Below are positions 55,326 to 64,000 of a DNA stretch of 64,000 nt, one piece after another. The DNA is from Roseovarius sp. 217 (GTDB lineage: Bacteria; Pseudomonadota; Alphaproteobacteria; Rhodobacterales; Rhodobacteraceae). Position 1 is the first letter of the stretch, and each line of letters starts with the position of its first letter. A program made the position numbers and the translations under genes. The stretch lies in NCBI RefSeq assembly GCF_000152845.1, contig NZ_CH902584.1, positions 1,851,815 through 1,915,814 on the forward strand, in the 5' to 3' direction. The notes beneath the pieces were generated by a model that was not told the origin of the DNA, did not search any database, and was given only the letters and a program-made list of their open reading frames with translations.

Positions 55326-56458
55326 GCCCGGCCCTGCGCATCGGCGCCACGGGCTTTGGCCTGATCGCTGTTTGTTACGGGTTCGCCCGCTTCGCTTTTG
55401 GTTTGTTTCTGCCGCAGATCGACGCCGATCTCGGCCTTGGACCGGAATTGAGCGGCGTGATCTCAGGTGGGTCCTTCGCCGGCTACTGCGTCGCGATCAT
55501 CGTTTCGGCCGTGCTGACCGAGTGGATCGGCGCGCGGGCCGTTGCCACCACGGCGGCCATCGTTGCAGCCGTCGGCATGGCAGGCATCGCGCTGGCGCCG
55601 TCGCCGATGGTTTTAGCTGTCGCCGTGATCGTGGCCGGGTTAAGCACCGGATTGGCCTCTCCGCCGATGGCCGAAGCCGTGGCGGCAACCGTTCGCGCGA
55701 GGCAGCAAGACGCCACAAATACTACGATCAATGCCGGGACCAGCGCGGGTGTCGCCCTGTCCGGGCCGATCGCGCTGGCAATGGCAGGGCAGTGGCGGCT
55801 TGCCTTCGCCTGCTTCGCGGCCCTTGCGGCAATCCTCGCGGGAATCGCCGTGATCTCGTTGCCTGCATCCCGCGGCGGTACGCGGCCGGGCGGGGTTCCG
55901 GCCATTACGGGGCAATTGTTCCGGCTGGTCGCGGCAGCGTTCCTGATGGGCGCGGCGAGTACGGCGCTGTGGTCTTTCGGCAGCCAACTGATATCACAGC
56001 GCCTGGATTGGGGCATAACCGCATCGAGCTTCCTGTGGAGTTGCATCGGTGCCGGCGGAATCGCCGGGGCCTGGGCCGGGAGCCTGATCGACCGCTTAGG
56101 GCTGGAGCGCGTTCACTGCGCGTTCCTTGCCATGATGGCGGCCAGCATCCCGGCGGTTGGCTACACCGTGGCATCCACAGCGACGGCGATGCTGGGCGGC
56201 GCGGTTTCTGGGGCGTCCTATTTGATGCTTACGGGGGTCTACCTGGTCTGGGGCCTACGGGTCCTGCCGCATCGTCCGGCGACAGGGCTGATGGTGGGAT
56301 TTTTGACGATTGCCGTAGGGCAAACCGCCGGCGCACCGATTTTCGGGGTTTTCCTGGCAGCCTTTGGCGCGGGGCCGACCGTAACGGTATTCGCCGTGCT
56401 TGCGCTCATGGCAGGCCTTTTTCGGCCCCAAAGGGCCGGGTCGCTCGCCGCGACATGA
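55226..56458 (+). CDS. MFS transporter (YbfB/arabinose-efflux like)
   Basis: A 12-helix major facilitator. Marks include FGLIAVCYGFARFAFGLFLP at the start, a motif A relative (LTEWIGARAVATTAA) after helix 2, and a second-half block from VAAAFLMGAASTALWSFGS. The family includes drug and sugar exporters. The only in-frame ATG (55226) lies inside the TetR relic and gives about 30 unlikely residues, so the true start may be a rarer codon near 55320. The overlap shows it was once the repressor's partner. Confidence 0.8.
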   Translation: MRGCDTCNGLSGRGGDNSCEIGGSCLCRKSTIISPALRIGATGFGLIAVCYGFARFAFGLFLPQIDADLGLGPELSGVISGGSFAGYCVAIIVSAVLTEWIGARAVATTAAIVAAVGMAGIALAPSPMVLAVAVIVAGLSTGLASPPMAEAVAATVRARQQDATNTTINAGTSAGVALSGPIALAMAGQWRLAFACFAALAAILAGIAVISLPASRGGTRPGGVPAITGQLFRLVAAAFLMGAASTALWSFGSQLISQRLDWGITASSFLWSCIGAGGIAGAWAGSLIDRLGLERVHCAFLAMMAASIPAVGYTVASTATAMLGGAVSGASYLMLTGVYLVWGLRVLPHRPATGLMVGFLTIAVGQTAGAPIFGVFLAAFGAGPTVTVFAVLALMAGLFRPQRAGSLAAT

Positions 56459-56632
56459 ATCCGGGCTCGACGCGGGCAGAGATTTAAATTCGGGGCGAGA
56501 AGGGGAACGGATCGCATAGATTCGGTACCGTTTTGCGACCGCTGTTTGAAGTGAAATCCTGAGTCCTGCTCGACTTTGCCACCTTGAAAGAGCGGGCATA
56601 AGGCCGAGCAGGTTTTGCAGAGCCGCCGCGGC

Positions 56633-57652
56633 TCAGGCCTTTATGAAGGTCAGCAGGTCGGCGTTTATGAGATCAGGATGCGTGGCAAACATTCCGTGAG
56701 ACAGACGCGGATAGATTTTCAGCGTTCCGTTCGCCAGCAGCTTGATCGACTTCTCCGCCGACGCGGCAATCGGAACAACCTGATCGTCTTCGCCGTGCAT
56801 CACCAGCGTCGGCACGGTGATCGCCTTCAGGTCTTCGGTCTGGTCGGTTTCCGAAAAGGCCTTGTTGCCGTCGTCATGCGCCTTGGCGTTGCCCATCATG
56901 CCCTGCCGCCACCAGTTCTGGATCATGCCTTCCTGCGGCTCCACGTCATCGCGGTTGAAGCGGTAGAACGGCCCCGCCGGGACATCGCGGAAATATTACG
57001 CACGGTTGGCGGCCAATGCTTTTCGAAAACCGTCGAAGACCTTCATCGGCGTGCCCTCGGAGTTGTCGTTGGTTTTGAGCATCAGTGGCGGAATGGCGGC
57101 AATGAGAATGGCCTTGGCCACCCGTCCCACCGGTTCCCCGTGCTGCGCCACGTAGCGGGCCACTTCACCACCGCCGGTGGAGTGACCGATGTGAACCGCG
57201 TTTCGCAGGTCCAGCGCTTCTGCCACGGCAAAGGCATCGATGGCGTAGTGGTCGATATCGTGACCGTCATCGACCTGCTCGGAGCGGCCATGACCGCGCC
57301 TGTCATGGGCGATGACGCGATACCCTTTTGACAGGAAGAACAGCATCTGCGCGTCCCGGTCATCGGAACTCAACGGCCAACCGTGATGAAAGACGATCGG
57401 CAGGGCGTCTTTAGGGCCCCAGTCCTCGTAGAAGATCCGGACGTTGTCTTTAGTTGTGATATAGCCCATGGCGTTTTCTCCTTGCGGGATATCGTGAATG
57501 GCGGGCCCTGCAGCCAGTGCCGAGCCCGATGGAATGGCCAGGCTTGTTGCGAATGCGGTGCCGGCGATCAGACTTTCACGGCAACTGCGCGGAAGGCCCT
57601 TGGCCGTTATGGAATGCGTGGGAAATCTCCTTGGTTGCGTGGAAGTCGGCAA
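56633..57652 (-). pseudogene. alpha/beta hydrolase (non-heme haloperoxidase type) with in-frame stop
   Basis: The 340-codon frame has a signal-like N-terminus (LIAGTAFATSLAIPSGSALA), then MGYITTKDNVRIFYEDWGPKD. The oxyanion segment is FHHGWPLS, the nucleophile is Ser in HIGHSTGGGEV, the acid is Asp in HGEDDQVVP and the His is in PRLSHGMFATH. A TAA at 56998-56996 interrupts after ALAANRA, where relatives read E or D before F/YxRDVPAGPFYG. The frame is otherwise whole on both sides. Either the gene is dead or a sequencing error made the stop. Confidence 0.8.
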
Positions 57653-57744
57653 GGGTCTGAATGTTAGTTCCGTATGGGATGCGGTAGCGAGTGCTGCCGG
57701 AACGCAGTGTTTCGGACTTCGGAACGCCGAATGCGACGCCTACG

Positions 57745-58100
57745 ATGCAATTGAAGGGAGCCGGTCGAGGCGCCTACATCCGCGGCCGATGGGACAGGCT
57801 TGGTGGGAAGACGGTGGAAACCACGTTCCACGATTTCGGCGCTCGTCTGTTCTTAGATGCTATCGACAGCCCGTTCACGCGCCGCTTGTCGGAGCGGCAC
57901 GTGAACAACCGGATCAGACCGTGGGTCTCAAGATCACGACAGTGCGGCCCGGCCTTGTCCTCGTGACGAGGCAGGAAGAGAACGGGATCACCGTGAGCCA
58001 GATCCTCGATTTGGGGAACGGCCAGGCGTGCAGCAGCGTGACCATGCCGAACGGTGCACTTATCAAGTTGGTCCGTTCTGTAGACGTTGTCGAACGGTAG
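57745..58100 (+). pseudogene. MoaF-like protein relic
   Basis: One plus frame ends GLKITTVRPGLVLVTRQEENG, then ITVSQILDLGNGQACSSVTMP and NGALIKLVRSVDVV, a beta-rich pattern like MoaF C-terminal domains. Another frame upstream carries TTFHDFGARLFLDAIDSPFT. The two do not join, so at least one frameshift is present. Assignment rests on pattern only. Confidence 0.4.
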
Positions 58101-58973
58101 GTGCGACTTCGGAGTCCAGCAGTTCGATCGATCTCATCATCGCCGCCGTGTCTTGAGCGCTGGTGCTCATCTGGAAGTTTATCCGGGAAACGCCTCCGAG
58201 CGTCTCGCTGGCAAACAGGATCTTGTCTACGACCGCGGCAGGTTTCCCGATCAGGAACGCGCCTTCCGGACCGGCCATCACGTAGAATTGCTCGCGGGTC
58301 GGCTGTGACCAGCCGCGTTCGCGGCCGATCTTTGCCGTCAGCCGGGCCCAGCCGGTGAAGAATGCGTCAGCCGCCGCCGATAATCGCCATCATCAGCGGC
58401 AGGCCCAGTGCGTCGTCACGAGCAAAGGATTGCAGCGTCCCGCCCACGCCCAGCCCGAGGGGTAGGCGGACCTGGTGCGGGCGCGGATAGACACCTGGCC
58501 GTCGAGCGTCGGACGGAAACGGCCATTCCAGGTGATTTCGGTCGTTTCGCGAAGTTTCAGTAGCAAGTTCATATTCTCGGCGAAGAGGTCGTCATGGTCG
58601 GCGGTGTCCAGCCCGAATAATGGGAAGGCTTCCACGAATGCTCCGCGACCGGCGACGATTTCGGCACGCCCGGCAGAGATCAGGCCAAGGGTTGCGAACT
58701 GATGGAAAACCCGCGCAGGATTGGCCGCGCTCAGAACCGTCACGGCGCTGGTAAGGCGGATATTGCTGGTGCCGGTCGCCGCGAGAATGACCGCCGACAC
58801 GGCATCGAGGAATTCCGCACGATGGTGCTCACTTATCCCGAAGACATTGAGGCCGACCCGGTCGGCAAGTTCCACTTCCCCGAGGAGGGTTTTCATCCCA
58901 TCGGTTGCCGAGGGTGGGGCACTTGTCGTCTGATCGGGATTGTCGCGGCGAAGCTGTCGATGCCGATTTCCAT
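58063..58973 (-). pseudogene. LLM-class flavin oxidoreductase, frameshifted
   Basis: The parts are MEIGIDSFAATIP at the start, then in another frame LADRVGLNVFGISEHHRAEFL, NIRLTSAVTVLSAANPARV and AGRAEIVAGRGAFVEAFPLFG, and near the end GPEGAFLIGKPAAVVDKILF. These match bacterial luciferase-like FMN monooxygenases of about 340 residues. The frame changes at about 58920, 58460 and 58290, so no functional protein can be made as read. Confidence 0.8.
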
Positions 58974-59271
58974 TACGGCTCCTTAAGGCAAATCATTCAA
59001 TAGAGGCGATCTCGGGCCGATTTTCTCGGAAGAGCCGACCATGCGCTTTGGGCAAACCCGTTGCCGCTAAGCGCATGGCTTCGACGCAGAATTACTGGCC
59101 CGACATCGACTTGGCATGGCGGCCAAAAGGCCGTTGGTGCTGTACCCTACGATAACAGCGTCAACACCTACCTTGTCGACAGCAGCGCATGGGGTGGTTC
59201 CATGCGGCCGCCATCCCCGGCCAGTGGGCCGGAGAGCGACAGGCCGTCGCAGATGCGGATGTGAGGTTTCG
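58974..59271. other. 300-bp stretch with no clear gene
   Basis: Fragments such as YDNSVNTYLVDSSAWGGSM appear in one plus frame, but no family is recognised. The surroundings are all decayed genes, so this may be another relic. Confidence 0.3.
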
Positions 59272-59639
59272 TCATGGATCAGGTCCCCGGCTGGTCAACA
59301 CATACGAGAAAGTTCCGGATTTGTCTGTTTTCGAAACAGCTATATCGGTACCGGTCGCGTCGGCGGGGCCGTTGGGTGGCGTGGCGGGCCATTGCAGGCG
59401 GGCGATGTAGTCGAGGGCAAGGGCGGGCCTGATCGCGGTGAAGGCAGCGTGCTTTGGCAGGTCCGCCTGCAGCTGAGTTGCGGTGCGGTCGATCGCCACG
59501 TGGCCCCGAACGGACTCCGCCGGCTCATGAAGTTCGGCGAACTCCGCGTAAAACTCCCGCGTCGCTGCGAGGTGTCGGCGGAATCATGCTCGTTGAAGAC
59601 CCGGTCGAGGTTGGCCTGTATTATCGTTTCATAGGTCAT
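59272..59639 (-). pseudogene. NTF2/SnoaL-like protein, frameshifted
   Basis: The start MTYETIIQANLDRVFNEHD and, after a frameshift near 59555, VAIDRTATQLQADLPKHAAF, then SKTDKSGTFSYVLTSRGP. Joined, they give a protein of about 120 residues with the NTF2-like cone pattern. As read, the frame is broken. Confidence 0.65.
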
Positions 59640-59814
59640 TGCTCTTCCCTTCGGACGGAGTGGTGTCAGCTTCGGTCGCCTTTTTTTGCCGCCCGTCGAT
59701 CACGCCGATTGCAGATTGTACAGCCGGAAGGCATGCCGTTGTATTGCCGTTCCTGAATGAGATGCGATAGTGTCCTACAGCGAATAATTGAGTTGCAGAG
59801 CTGGGAACGCGAAA

Positions 59815-60702
59815 GTGGATATCGAGGACCTTCGGACGTTCGTGGATGTAGCCGATGCAGGAGGTATCTCAGCTGCAGCACGGCGGTTGGGCGTCTCGAA
59901 GTCGATCGTCAGCCGGAGGCTCTTCAAGCTGGAGGGAGAACTTGGCGTCCAGCTTCTGCTGAGGACCACGCGTGGCGCCGCGCTGACGGAAGCGGGAATC
60001 ACGTTTCGTGAACACGCTGCCCGGATCGGAGCGGAACTAGAGTTAGCCAGGGAGACGATACTTCCGACCGGCGAACTTCGCGGCCGCCTGAGAGTGGCGA
60101 TGCCACTGACCTTCGGTCCGACCCATTTCGCGCCGGTCCTGGCCGAATTGTCGAAACGCAATCCCAAGCTTCAGGTCCACGCCACCTACAGTGACAGATT
60201 TGTAGATATCATCGCGGAAGGTTTCGATTGCGCGATACGTGTGGGATACCTTGAGGATTCGAATCTGATCGCGAAACGCATCGGTCCGATCACCGGAAAG
60301 CTGGTTGCAAGCCCCGACTATATAGCCGAGCACGGCGTGCCAGAGACGCTGGACGACCTTGCCACGCACAGGGCGCTCATGCAGGGAACCGAGACTTGGC
60401 ATCTCACGGATGGCGGTAGGACCATAACCTTTCAGCCGCAGGGCATCTTCAAGGCCGATAACGGCATTGCCCTCATGACGGCATGTGTCGCGGGGCTGGG
60501 CATCGGTTACCTGCCGGATTGTATTACTCATCAGCATGTCGCCTCTGGCAGGCTCGTTGAGGTCATGCCAAATCATCAACCTCCTCCCGCGGCCGCTTAC
60601 GTCATCCGTCCCCCGGGCCAGCATCCCGCGCGAAAGCTGCGGGTTCTGACGGACATGTTGATCGAGCACTTCAAGAAGAATCCTGAGCACTGGGGGCTCT
60701 AA
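59815..60702 (+). CDS. LysR-family regulator
   Basis: A 295-residue LTTR. The HTH is IEDLRTFVDVADAGGISAAA followed by RRLGVSKSIVSRRLFKLEGEL. The effector domain begins RGRLRVAMPLTFGPTHFAPV and ends with GLGIGYLPDCI. The GTG at 59815 gives the normal family N-terminus; TTG at 59788 adds nine unlikely residues. It is intact and divergent from the NTF2-like relic, so it probably once controlled the decayed cluster at 56.6-59.6 kb. Confidence 0.87.
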   Translation: MDIEDLRTFVDVADAGGISAAARRLGVSKSIVSRRLFKLEGELGVQLLLRTTRGAALTEAGITFREHAARIGAELELARETILPTGELRGRLRVAMPLTFGPTHFAPVLAELSKRNPKLQVHATYSDRFVDIIAEGFDCAIRVGYLEDSNLIAKRIGPITGKLVASPDYIAEHGVPETLDDLATHRALMQGTETWHLTDGGRTITFQPQGIFKADNGIALMTACVAGLGIGYLPDCITHQHVASGRLVEVMPNHQPPPAAAYVIRPPGQHPARKLRVLTDMLIEHFKKNPEHWGL

Positions 60703-60924
60703 ACCTGAGTGTCGCAGGTTTCCGCGCTGTCCCCCTGCCAAATTCCCGACATCGCCACCCGGCGGGCGTTCCGCTCGACGCGACGGAAATTTGCGCATTG
60801 CGAGACTAGTGCCAGCGCCGGAGGCTGGCGACAGTGGAGGCAGCCGCGCACTCGTTTCGCGCGCCGCCGTCTGGGGCCTGCGTGATAGTCGGCCTCGCTT
60901 GCAAGAATGAAGAGGAACGTAATC

Positions 60925-61860
60925 ATGAGCTGGAATCCATCCGTAGATCCGGGTTGTCCCGACGATGTTGGCGTGGACTCGATCGAAACACTCATCATTC
61001 CACGCTCGCGCGACCTGGGCAATTTCGAAGTGCGCCGCGCCCTCCCGGCGCCAAATCGGCAGATGGTCGGCCCCTTCATTTTCTTCGACCAGGCCGGTCC
61101 GGCCGAGTTCTTGACCGGCCAAGGTGTCGATGTCCGGCCGCATCCGCACACGGGGCTCGGCACGATCACCTACCTGTTTCGCGGTGACTTTCACCACCGG
61201 GATAGCACGGGCGCCGATCAGGTCATCCACCCCGGGGAACTGAACTGGATGGTTGCAGGGCGGGGCGTGACCCATTCCGAGCGCACCTCCGCGACGGCCC
61301 GCAGCGGACCGAACAGTCTGTTCGGGATCCAGACATGGCTTGCGCTGCCCGACGCGCAGGAAGACATGGTGCCCACCTTCGAGCACTTCGGCAAGCAGGC
61401 GCTCCCGGTGATTGAGGACAGCGGCGTGACCGTGCGGCTGATCCTCGGCAATGCTTACGGCGAAGCGGCGCCCGCAAAGATGTTCACGGAAACCTTCTAT
61501 GCCGACGTGGCTCTTGAGGCCGGTGCCCGCCTCCCCATGCCGGACGATCACGAAGACAGGGGCATCTACATCGTCGAAGGCTCCATCTCGATTGCCGGGC
61601 AGGCGTTCGATGCGGGCCAGATGATGGTGTTCCGCCCCGACGACAGGATCACGGTCGCTGCCGGAGAGAGGGGCGCGCGGCTCATGATCCTCGGCGGCGC
61701 GACCTTCCCGGGCCCCCGCTATATCTGGTGGAACTTCGTTGCCTCCTCCAAGGAGCGCATCGAGCAGGCCAAGGTCGAGTGGCGCGCCGAGAACTGGGGC
61801 AAGGGGCAGTTCGACCTCCCGGCCGACGACCGGGACGAACACATCCCGCTGCCGGACTGA
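60925..61860 (+). CDS. pirin-family protein
   Basis: A 311-residue bicupin. The metal-binding cupin has RPHPHTGLGTITYLFRGDFH (His pair) and the later HSERTSA with Glu. The C-terminal pirin domain is seen in EDRGIYIVEGSISIAGQAFD. Pirins can have quercetinase activity or modulate other proteins; which applies here cannot be told. The ATG at 60925 has agagga 8 bases upstream and is preferred to 60907. It precedes the DUF5996 fusion by 57 bases, probably in one operon. Confidence 0.9.
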   Translation: MSWNPSVDPGCPDDVGVDSIETLIIPRSRDLGNFEVRRALPAPNRQMVGPFIFFDQAGPAEFLTGQGVDVRPHPHTGLGTITYLFRGDFHHRDSTGADQVIHPGELNWMVAGRGVTHSERTSATARSGPNSLFGIQTWLALPDAQEDMVPTFEHFGKQALPVIEDSGVTVRLILGNAYGEAAPAKMFTETFYADVALEAGARLPMPDDHEDRGIYIVEGSISIAGQAFDAGQMMVFRPDDRITVAAGERGARLMILGGATFPGPRYIWWNFVASSKERIEQAKVEWRAENWGKGQFDLPADDRDEHIPLPD

Positions 61861-61917
61861 GCGAACCGGACCGGTACCCGACCAGAACTTGCACGACTGT
61901 GAACGGAGGACGCTGCA

Positions 61918-63171
61918 ATGAGCCACAAGTGGCCGCAACTCGACTACCTGGGCTGGCGCGAGACTTGCTCCGCCCTGCATCTCTACCTGCAGATCGCGGG
62001 GAAATACCGCCTGGCCCACACCCCGTGGCTGAACCACTCCTGGAACGCCACCTTCTACGCGACGCCGCGCGGGCTGACCTCCTCGTTGATCCCCGATGGG
62101 CCGGGTCTCGAGATCCGGTTCGATTTCGTCGACCAAGAGGTTCAGGGGACGAGCGGCGACGGGAAGACGGCAAGCTTCGCCCTCGGCCCGTCGACGGCCG
62201 CCGGTTTTCACGGGCACTTCCTGAAACTGGTCGCGGATCTGGGCGGAACGCCCAAGTTCAGTGGTGTGCCGAACGAGGTGCCCTTTCCGATACCGTTCAG
62301 CGAGGACGAGCGCGATAGGCCCTGGGATGGCGAGGCGGTACAACGCTTCCACGGTGCTTTGCTCGCCATCGACGGCGTGTTCAAGTCCTTCCGCTCCTCC
62401 TTTCTCGGCAAATCCAGCCCCGTCCACCTCTTTTGGGGGAGCTTCGACATGGCCGTCACCCGTTTCTCCGGGCGGCGGGCACCCCTGCATCCGGCGGGTA
62501 TCCCGACATTGCCCGATGACGTGGCGCAGGAAGCCTACGACCGCGAAGTTTCATCAGTGGGGTTCTGGCCCGGCGGCGGCGGGATCGACTACCCGGCCTT
62601 CTATGCCTACGCCTATCCGGAGCCGAAAGGTTTCCGCGCGGCTTCGGTCGGGCCGGAGGCCGCCTTTTGGCATGAAGGCATGTCCGAGTTCATCCTGCCG
62701 TACGAAGCCGTGCAGTCTTCTGCCGACCCCGAAGCGACGCTGATGGAATTCCTCGTGTTGACCTACGGGGCCACGACCGACCTAGGAGGGTGGGACCGCG
62801 ACGCTCTGGAGTGCGCGCCGGGACGGCGCGGCAAGCCGCGGCCGCACGACGCGGCGGTGCCGGGTTCGGGGCAACCGGCGATGGATCTGAAGGTCGAACG
62901 GGAGGAGGCGACCTCAAAGGGGCGGTATTTCGTCGTGGTCGACGGTGTCGTGGCCGAAATGACCTACAGCCGGGTCAGCAACGACATGATCATCATCGAC
63001 CACACCGACGTTCCGGCAGCCCTGCGCGGCCGGAGGATTGGCGAACATCTCGTGAGGAAGGCGGCGGAGGATGCCCGGCAGGACGGTGTCGTCATCGTGC
63101 CACTCTGTCCTTTCGCCAAGGCGCAGTTCGAGCGTCACGCGGAGTGGCAGGATGTCATCGCCAGGTCGTGA
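61918..63171 (+). CDS. DUF5996 protein fused to a GNAT (YjdJ-type) acetyltransferase
   Basis: A 417-residue fusion. Residues 1-305 match DUF5996: WRETCSALHLYLQIAGKYRLA, LNHSWNATFYATPRGLTSSL, PVHLFWGSFDMAVTRFSGRRAP (in part) and GGGIDYPAFYAYAYPEP. A Pro/Arg-rich linker (310-325) leads to a small GNAT domain (326-417): GRYFVVVDGVVAEMTYSRVS, IIIDHTDVPAALRGRRIGEHL with the acetyl-CoA loop, and VVIVPLCPFAKAQFERH. Both domains have unknown substrates and usually occur apart. ggagg lies about 8 bases before the start. The frame is intact at the junction. Confidence 0.85.
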   Translation: MSHKWPQLDYLGWRETCSALHLYLQIAGKYRLAHTPWLNHSWNATFYATPRGLTSSLIPDGPGLEIRFDFVDQEVQGTSGDGKTASFALGPSTAAGFHGHFLKLVADLGGTPKFSGVPNEVPFPIPFSEDERDRPWDGEAVQRFHGALLAIDGVFKSFRSSFLGKSSPVHLFWGSFDMAVTRFSGRRAPLHPAGIPTLPDDVAQEAYDREVSSVGFWPGGGGIDYPAFYAYAYPEPKGFRAASVGPEAAFWHEGMSEFILPYEAVQSSADPEATLMEFLVLTYGATTDLGGWDRDALECAPGRRGKPRPHDAAVPGSGQPAMDLKVEREEATSKGRYFVVVDGVVAEMTYSRVSNDMIIIDHTDVPAALRGRRIGEHLVRKAAEDARQDGVVIVPLCPFAKAQFERHAEWQDVIARS

Positions 63172-63284
63172 CCTGCGGATACAGGGTCTTGGCGGAGGCT
63201 TTTCGGCACCCCGCGAAGGACGCCGCCATGTCAGTCGCCGTCGCCGAGAAGAACAGGCCGGAGCATTGCCAACCTGTTTGTGCG

Positions 63285-63545
63285 TTGGCATTGATTTAGG
63301 CACCAGACATGAAGATACCGACCTCAATGCCGCGCCTCAAAGGCTTCTGTTTTCCTCGCGCGATCATTTCTTACGTGGTCTGGGCCAAACATCGCTTTGC
63401 GCTCAGCACTGGCGATGTCGAGGATTTTCTCGCTGAGCGTGGGGTGACGGTCAGCCGCGAAACCGTCCGGCAATGGGTGAACCGCTTTGACCGCCATTTT
63501 GCCGATTGCATCAAGCGCGACGGTGTTGTCACGTTAACTCTCTAA
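63285..63545 (+). pseudogene. IS6-family transposase N-terminal remnant
   Basis: From ATG at 63309 the frame reads RLKGFCFPRAIISYVVWAKH, then DVEDFLAERGVTVSRETVRQW and VNRFDRHFADCIKRD. The LxERGxxVSxETVRxW segment is the IS6 helix-turn-helix. The sequence stops before the DDE domain. It is a different lineage from the two 817-bp copies. Confidence 0.8.
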
Positions 63546-63652
63546 ACCCGGAAAAAGGCGTGCGTTTTTGGCGTCAGATGTCCGCAGCAGTACGCCATGC
63601 GTCTAAAGCTTCCATTCTGTGGTACCTGGTGGCGTTTGCGGAGCGGCGGTGA

Positions 63653-63692
63653 GTGAGAAGTGAGAAGTGAGAAGTGAGAAGTGAGAAGTGAG
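63653..63692 (+). repeat. 7-bp tandem repeat next to an IS3 end
   Basis: gtgagaa is repeated five times in full with a partial sixth copy (gtgag). It abuts the likely end of the IS3-family element at about 63690. No coding frame is implied. Confidence 0.85.
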
Positions 63693-64000
63693 GTGCCCCT
63701 AGTTTCCTAAATACCTGCATGGTTCAGTTTCTGCTGTCTTGCTTCGCAGTCAACGGGCGACAGCATGCCGTTGTTCGTGTGTTTGCGTTTGGGATTGTAG
63801 AACATCTCGATGTATTCGAAGACATCCTGCCTTGCGGCGTCGCGTGTCGGATATGTGCGTCGCCTTATCCGTTCCCGCTTCAAGAGCTGAAAGAAGCTCT
63901 CAGCGACGGCGTTATCGTGACAATTCCCACGCCGGCTCATGCTGGCTTGCAGGTTGTGCTGGCTGAGAAACAATTGCCACTCGCGGCTGGTGAACTGCGA
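63690..64000 (-). mobile_element. IS3-family element, left end, runs off the window
   Basis: tgaggtgcccctagtttcc at 63690-63708 looks like the terminal repeat, directly before the transposase stop. Only about 310 bp of the element is in view. Confidence 0.75.
63707..64000 (-). CDS. IS3-family transposase OrfB, C-terminal part (partial)
   Basis: The visible residues begin at the window edge: SQFTSREWQLFLSQHNLQAS, then MSRRGNCHDNAVAESFFQLL with the last catalytic Glu, and YIEMFYNPKRKHTNNGMLSP. This is the end of an IS3-subgroup DDE integrase. The start lies beyond 64000. No frame damage is seen in this part. Confidence 0.92.
   Translation of the reverse strand, partial: SQFTSREWQLFLSQHNLQASMSRRGNCHDNAVAESFFQLLKRERIRRRTYPTRDAARQDVFEYIEMFYNPKRKHTNNGMLSPVDCEARQQKLNHAGI

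Noticed and set aside
60043..62490. 815-codon minus-strand open frame
   Set aside because: It is antisense to the LysR, pirin and DUF5996 genes, has no domain likeness and spans three real genes.
63653..63692. CRISPR-like repeat
   Set aside because: The 7-bp units are directly tandem without spacers.

Overview
The window looks like the chromosome or a chromid of an alphaproteobacterium, most likely in the Rhodobacterales. The left edge carries the end of an rRNA operon in the order 23S-5S-initiator tRNA-Met. Further right are arsenite oxidase genes, a TRAP transporter and a protein with a VPLPA-type sorting tail. The lineage rests on gene content and rRNA layout, not on a search.

Layout. 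1-2756: 3' part of 23S rRNA, 5S rRNA and tRNA-fMet. 2745-12158: an integrated element bounded by a 13-bp direct repeat of the tRNA-fMet 3' end. It holds the C-terminal half of a serine recombinase cut by an IS21-family element, an IS5-family element, and a two-gene cassette (a PLD-SF2 helicase fusion and a PIN/NYN-like nuclease) that is the best candidate here for an undescribed, probably defensive, system. A strong terminator that may have served the tRNA lies just beyond the right repeat. 12.4-16.3 kb: iorAB-type molybdenum hydroxylase and a divergent AraC regulator. 16.5-23.6 kb: MATE remnant, SDR, thioesterase and TetR divergent from a two-gene RND efflux pump, ending in an IS110 remnant. 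23.8-25.9 kb: CAP-domain protein and VPLPA-CTERM protein.

26.7-33.4 kb: a complete arsenite-sensing and oxidation locus, aioX-aioS-aioR then aioB-aioA. The AioR here lacks the GAFTGA loop and the Walker B acidic pair expected of a sigma54 activator. 33.4-36.4 kb: IS6, IS110 and IS91-like debris around a Fic protein. 36.4-42.4 kb: LysR regulator divergent from a TRAP transporter operon that ends in a dimethylformamidase large-subunit homologue. 43.2-44.7 kb: divergent TetR/SDR pair. 44.75-48.94 kb: two inverted 817-bp IS6-family copies, both with the same in-frame amber codon, bracketing an HxlR-MATE-MaoC cassette.

49.2-53.8 kb: a LacI-controlled operon for uptake and deamination of a purine-like compound (permease, amidohydrolase, TauE exporter). 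54-60.7 kb: an isochorismatase-like hydrolase, an MFS transporter and a run of decayed genes (TetR, alpha/beta hydrolase, MoaF-like, LLM oxidoreductase, NTF2-like) beside an intact LysR. 60.9-63.2 kb: pirin and a DUF5996-GNAT fusion. The right edge has an IS6 fragment and an IS3-family transposase that runs off the window.

Overall, several metabolic or efflux cassettes each pair with a divergent local regulator and visible palindromic operators, and are joined by IS debris. This suggests a region assembled by repeated transfer and IS-mediated rearrangement.
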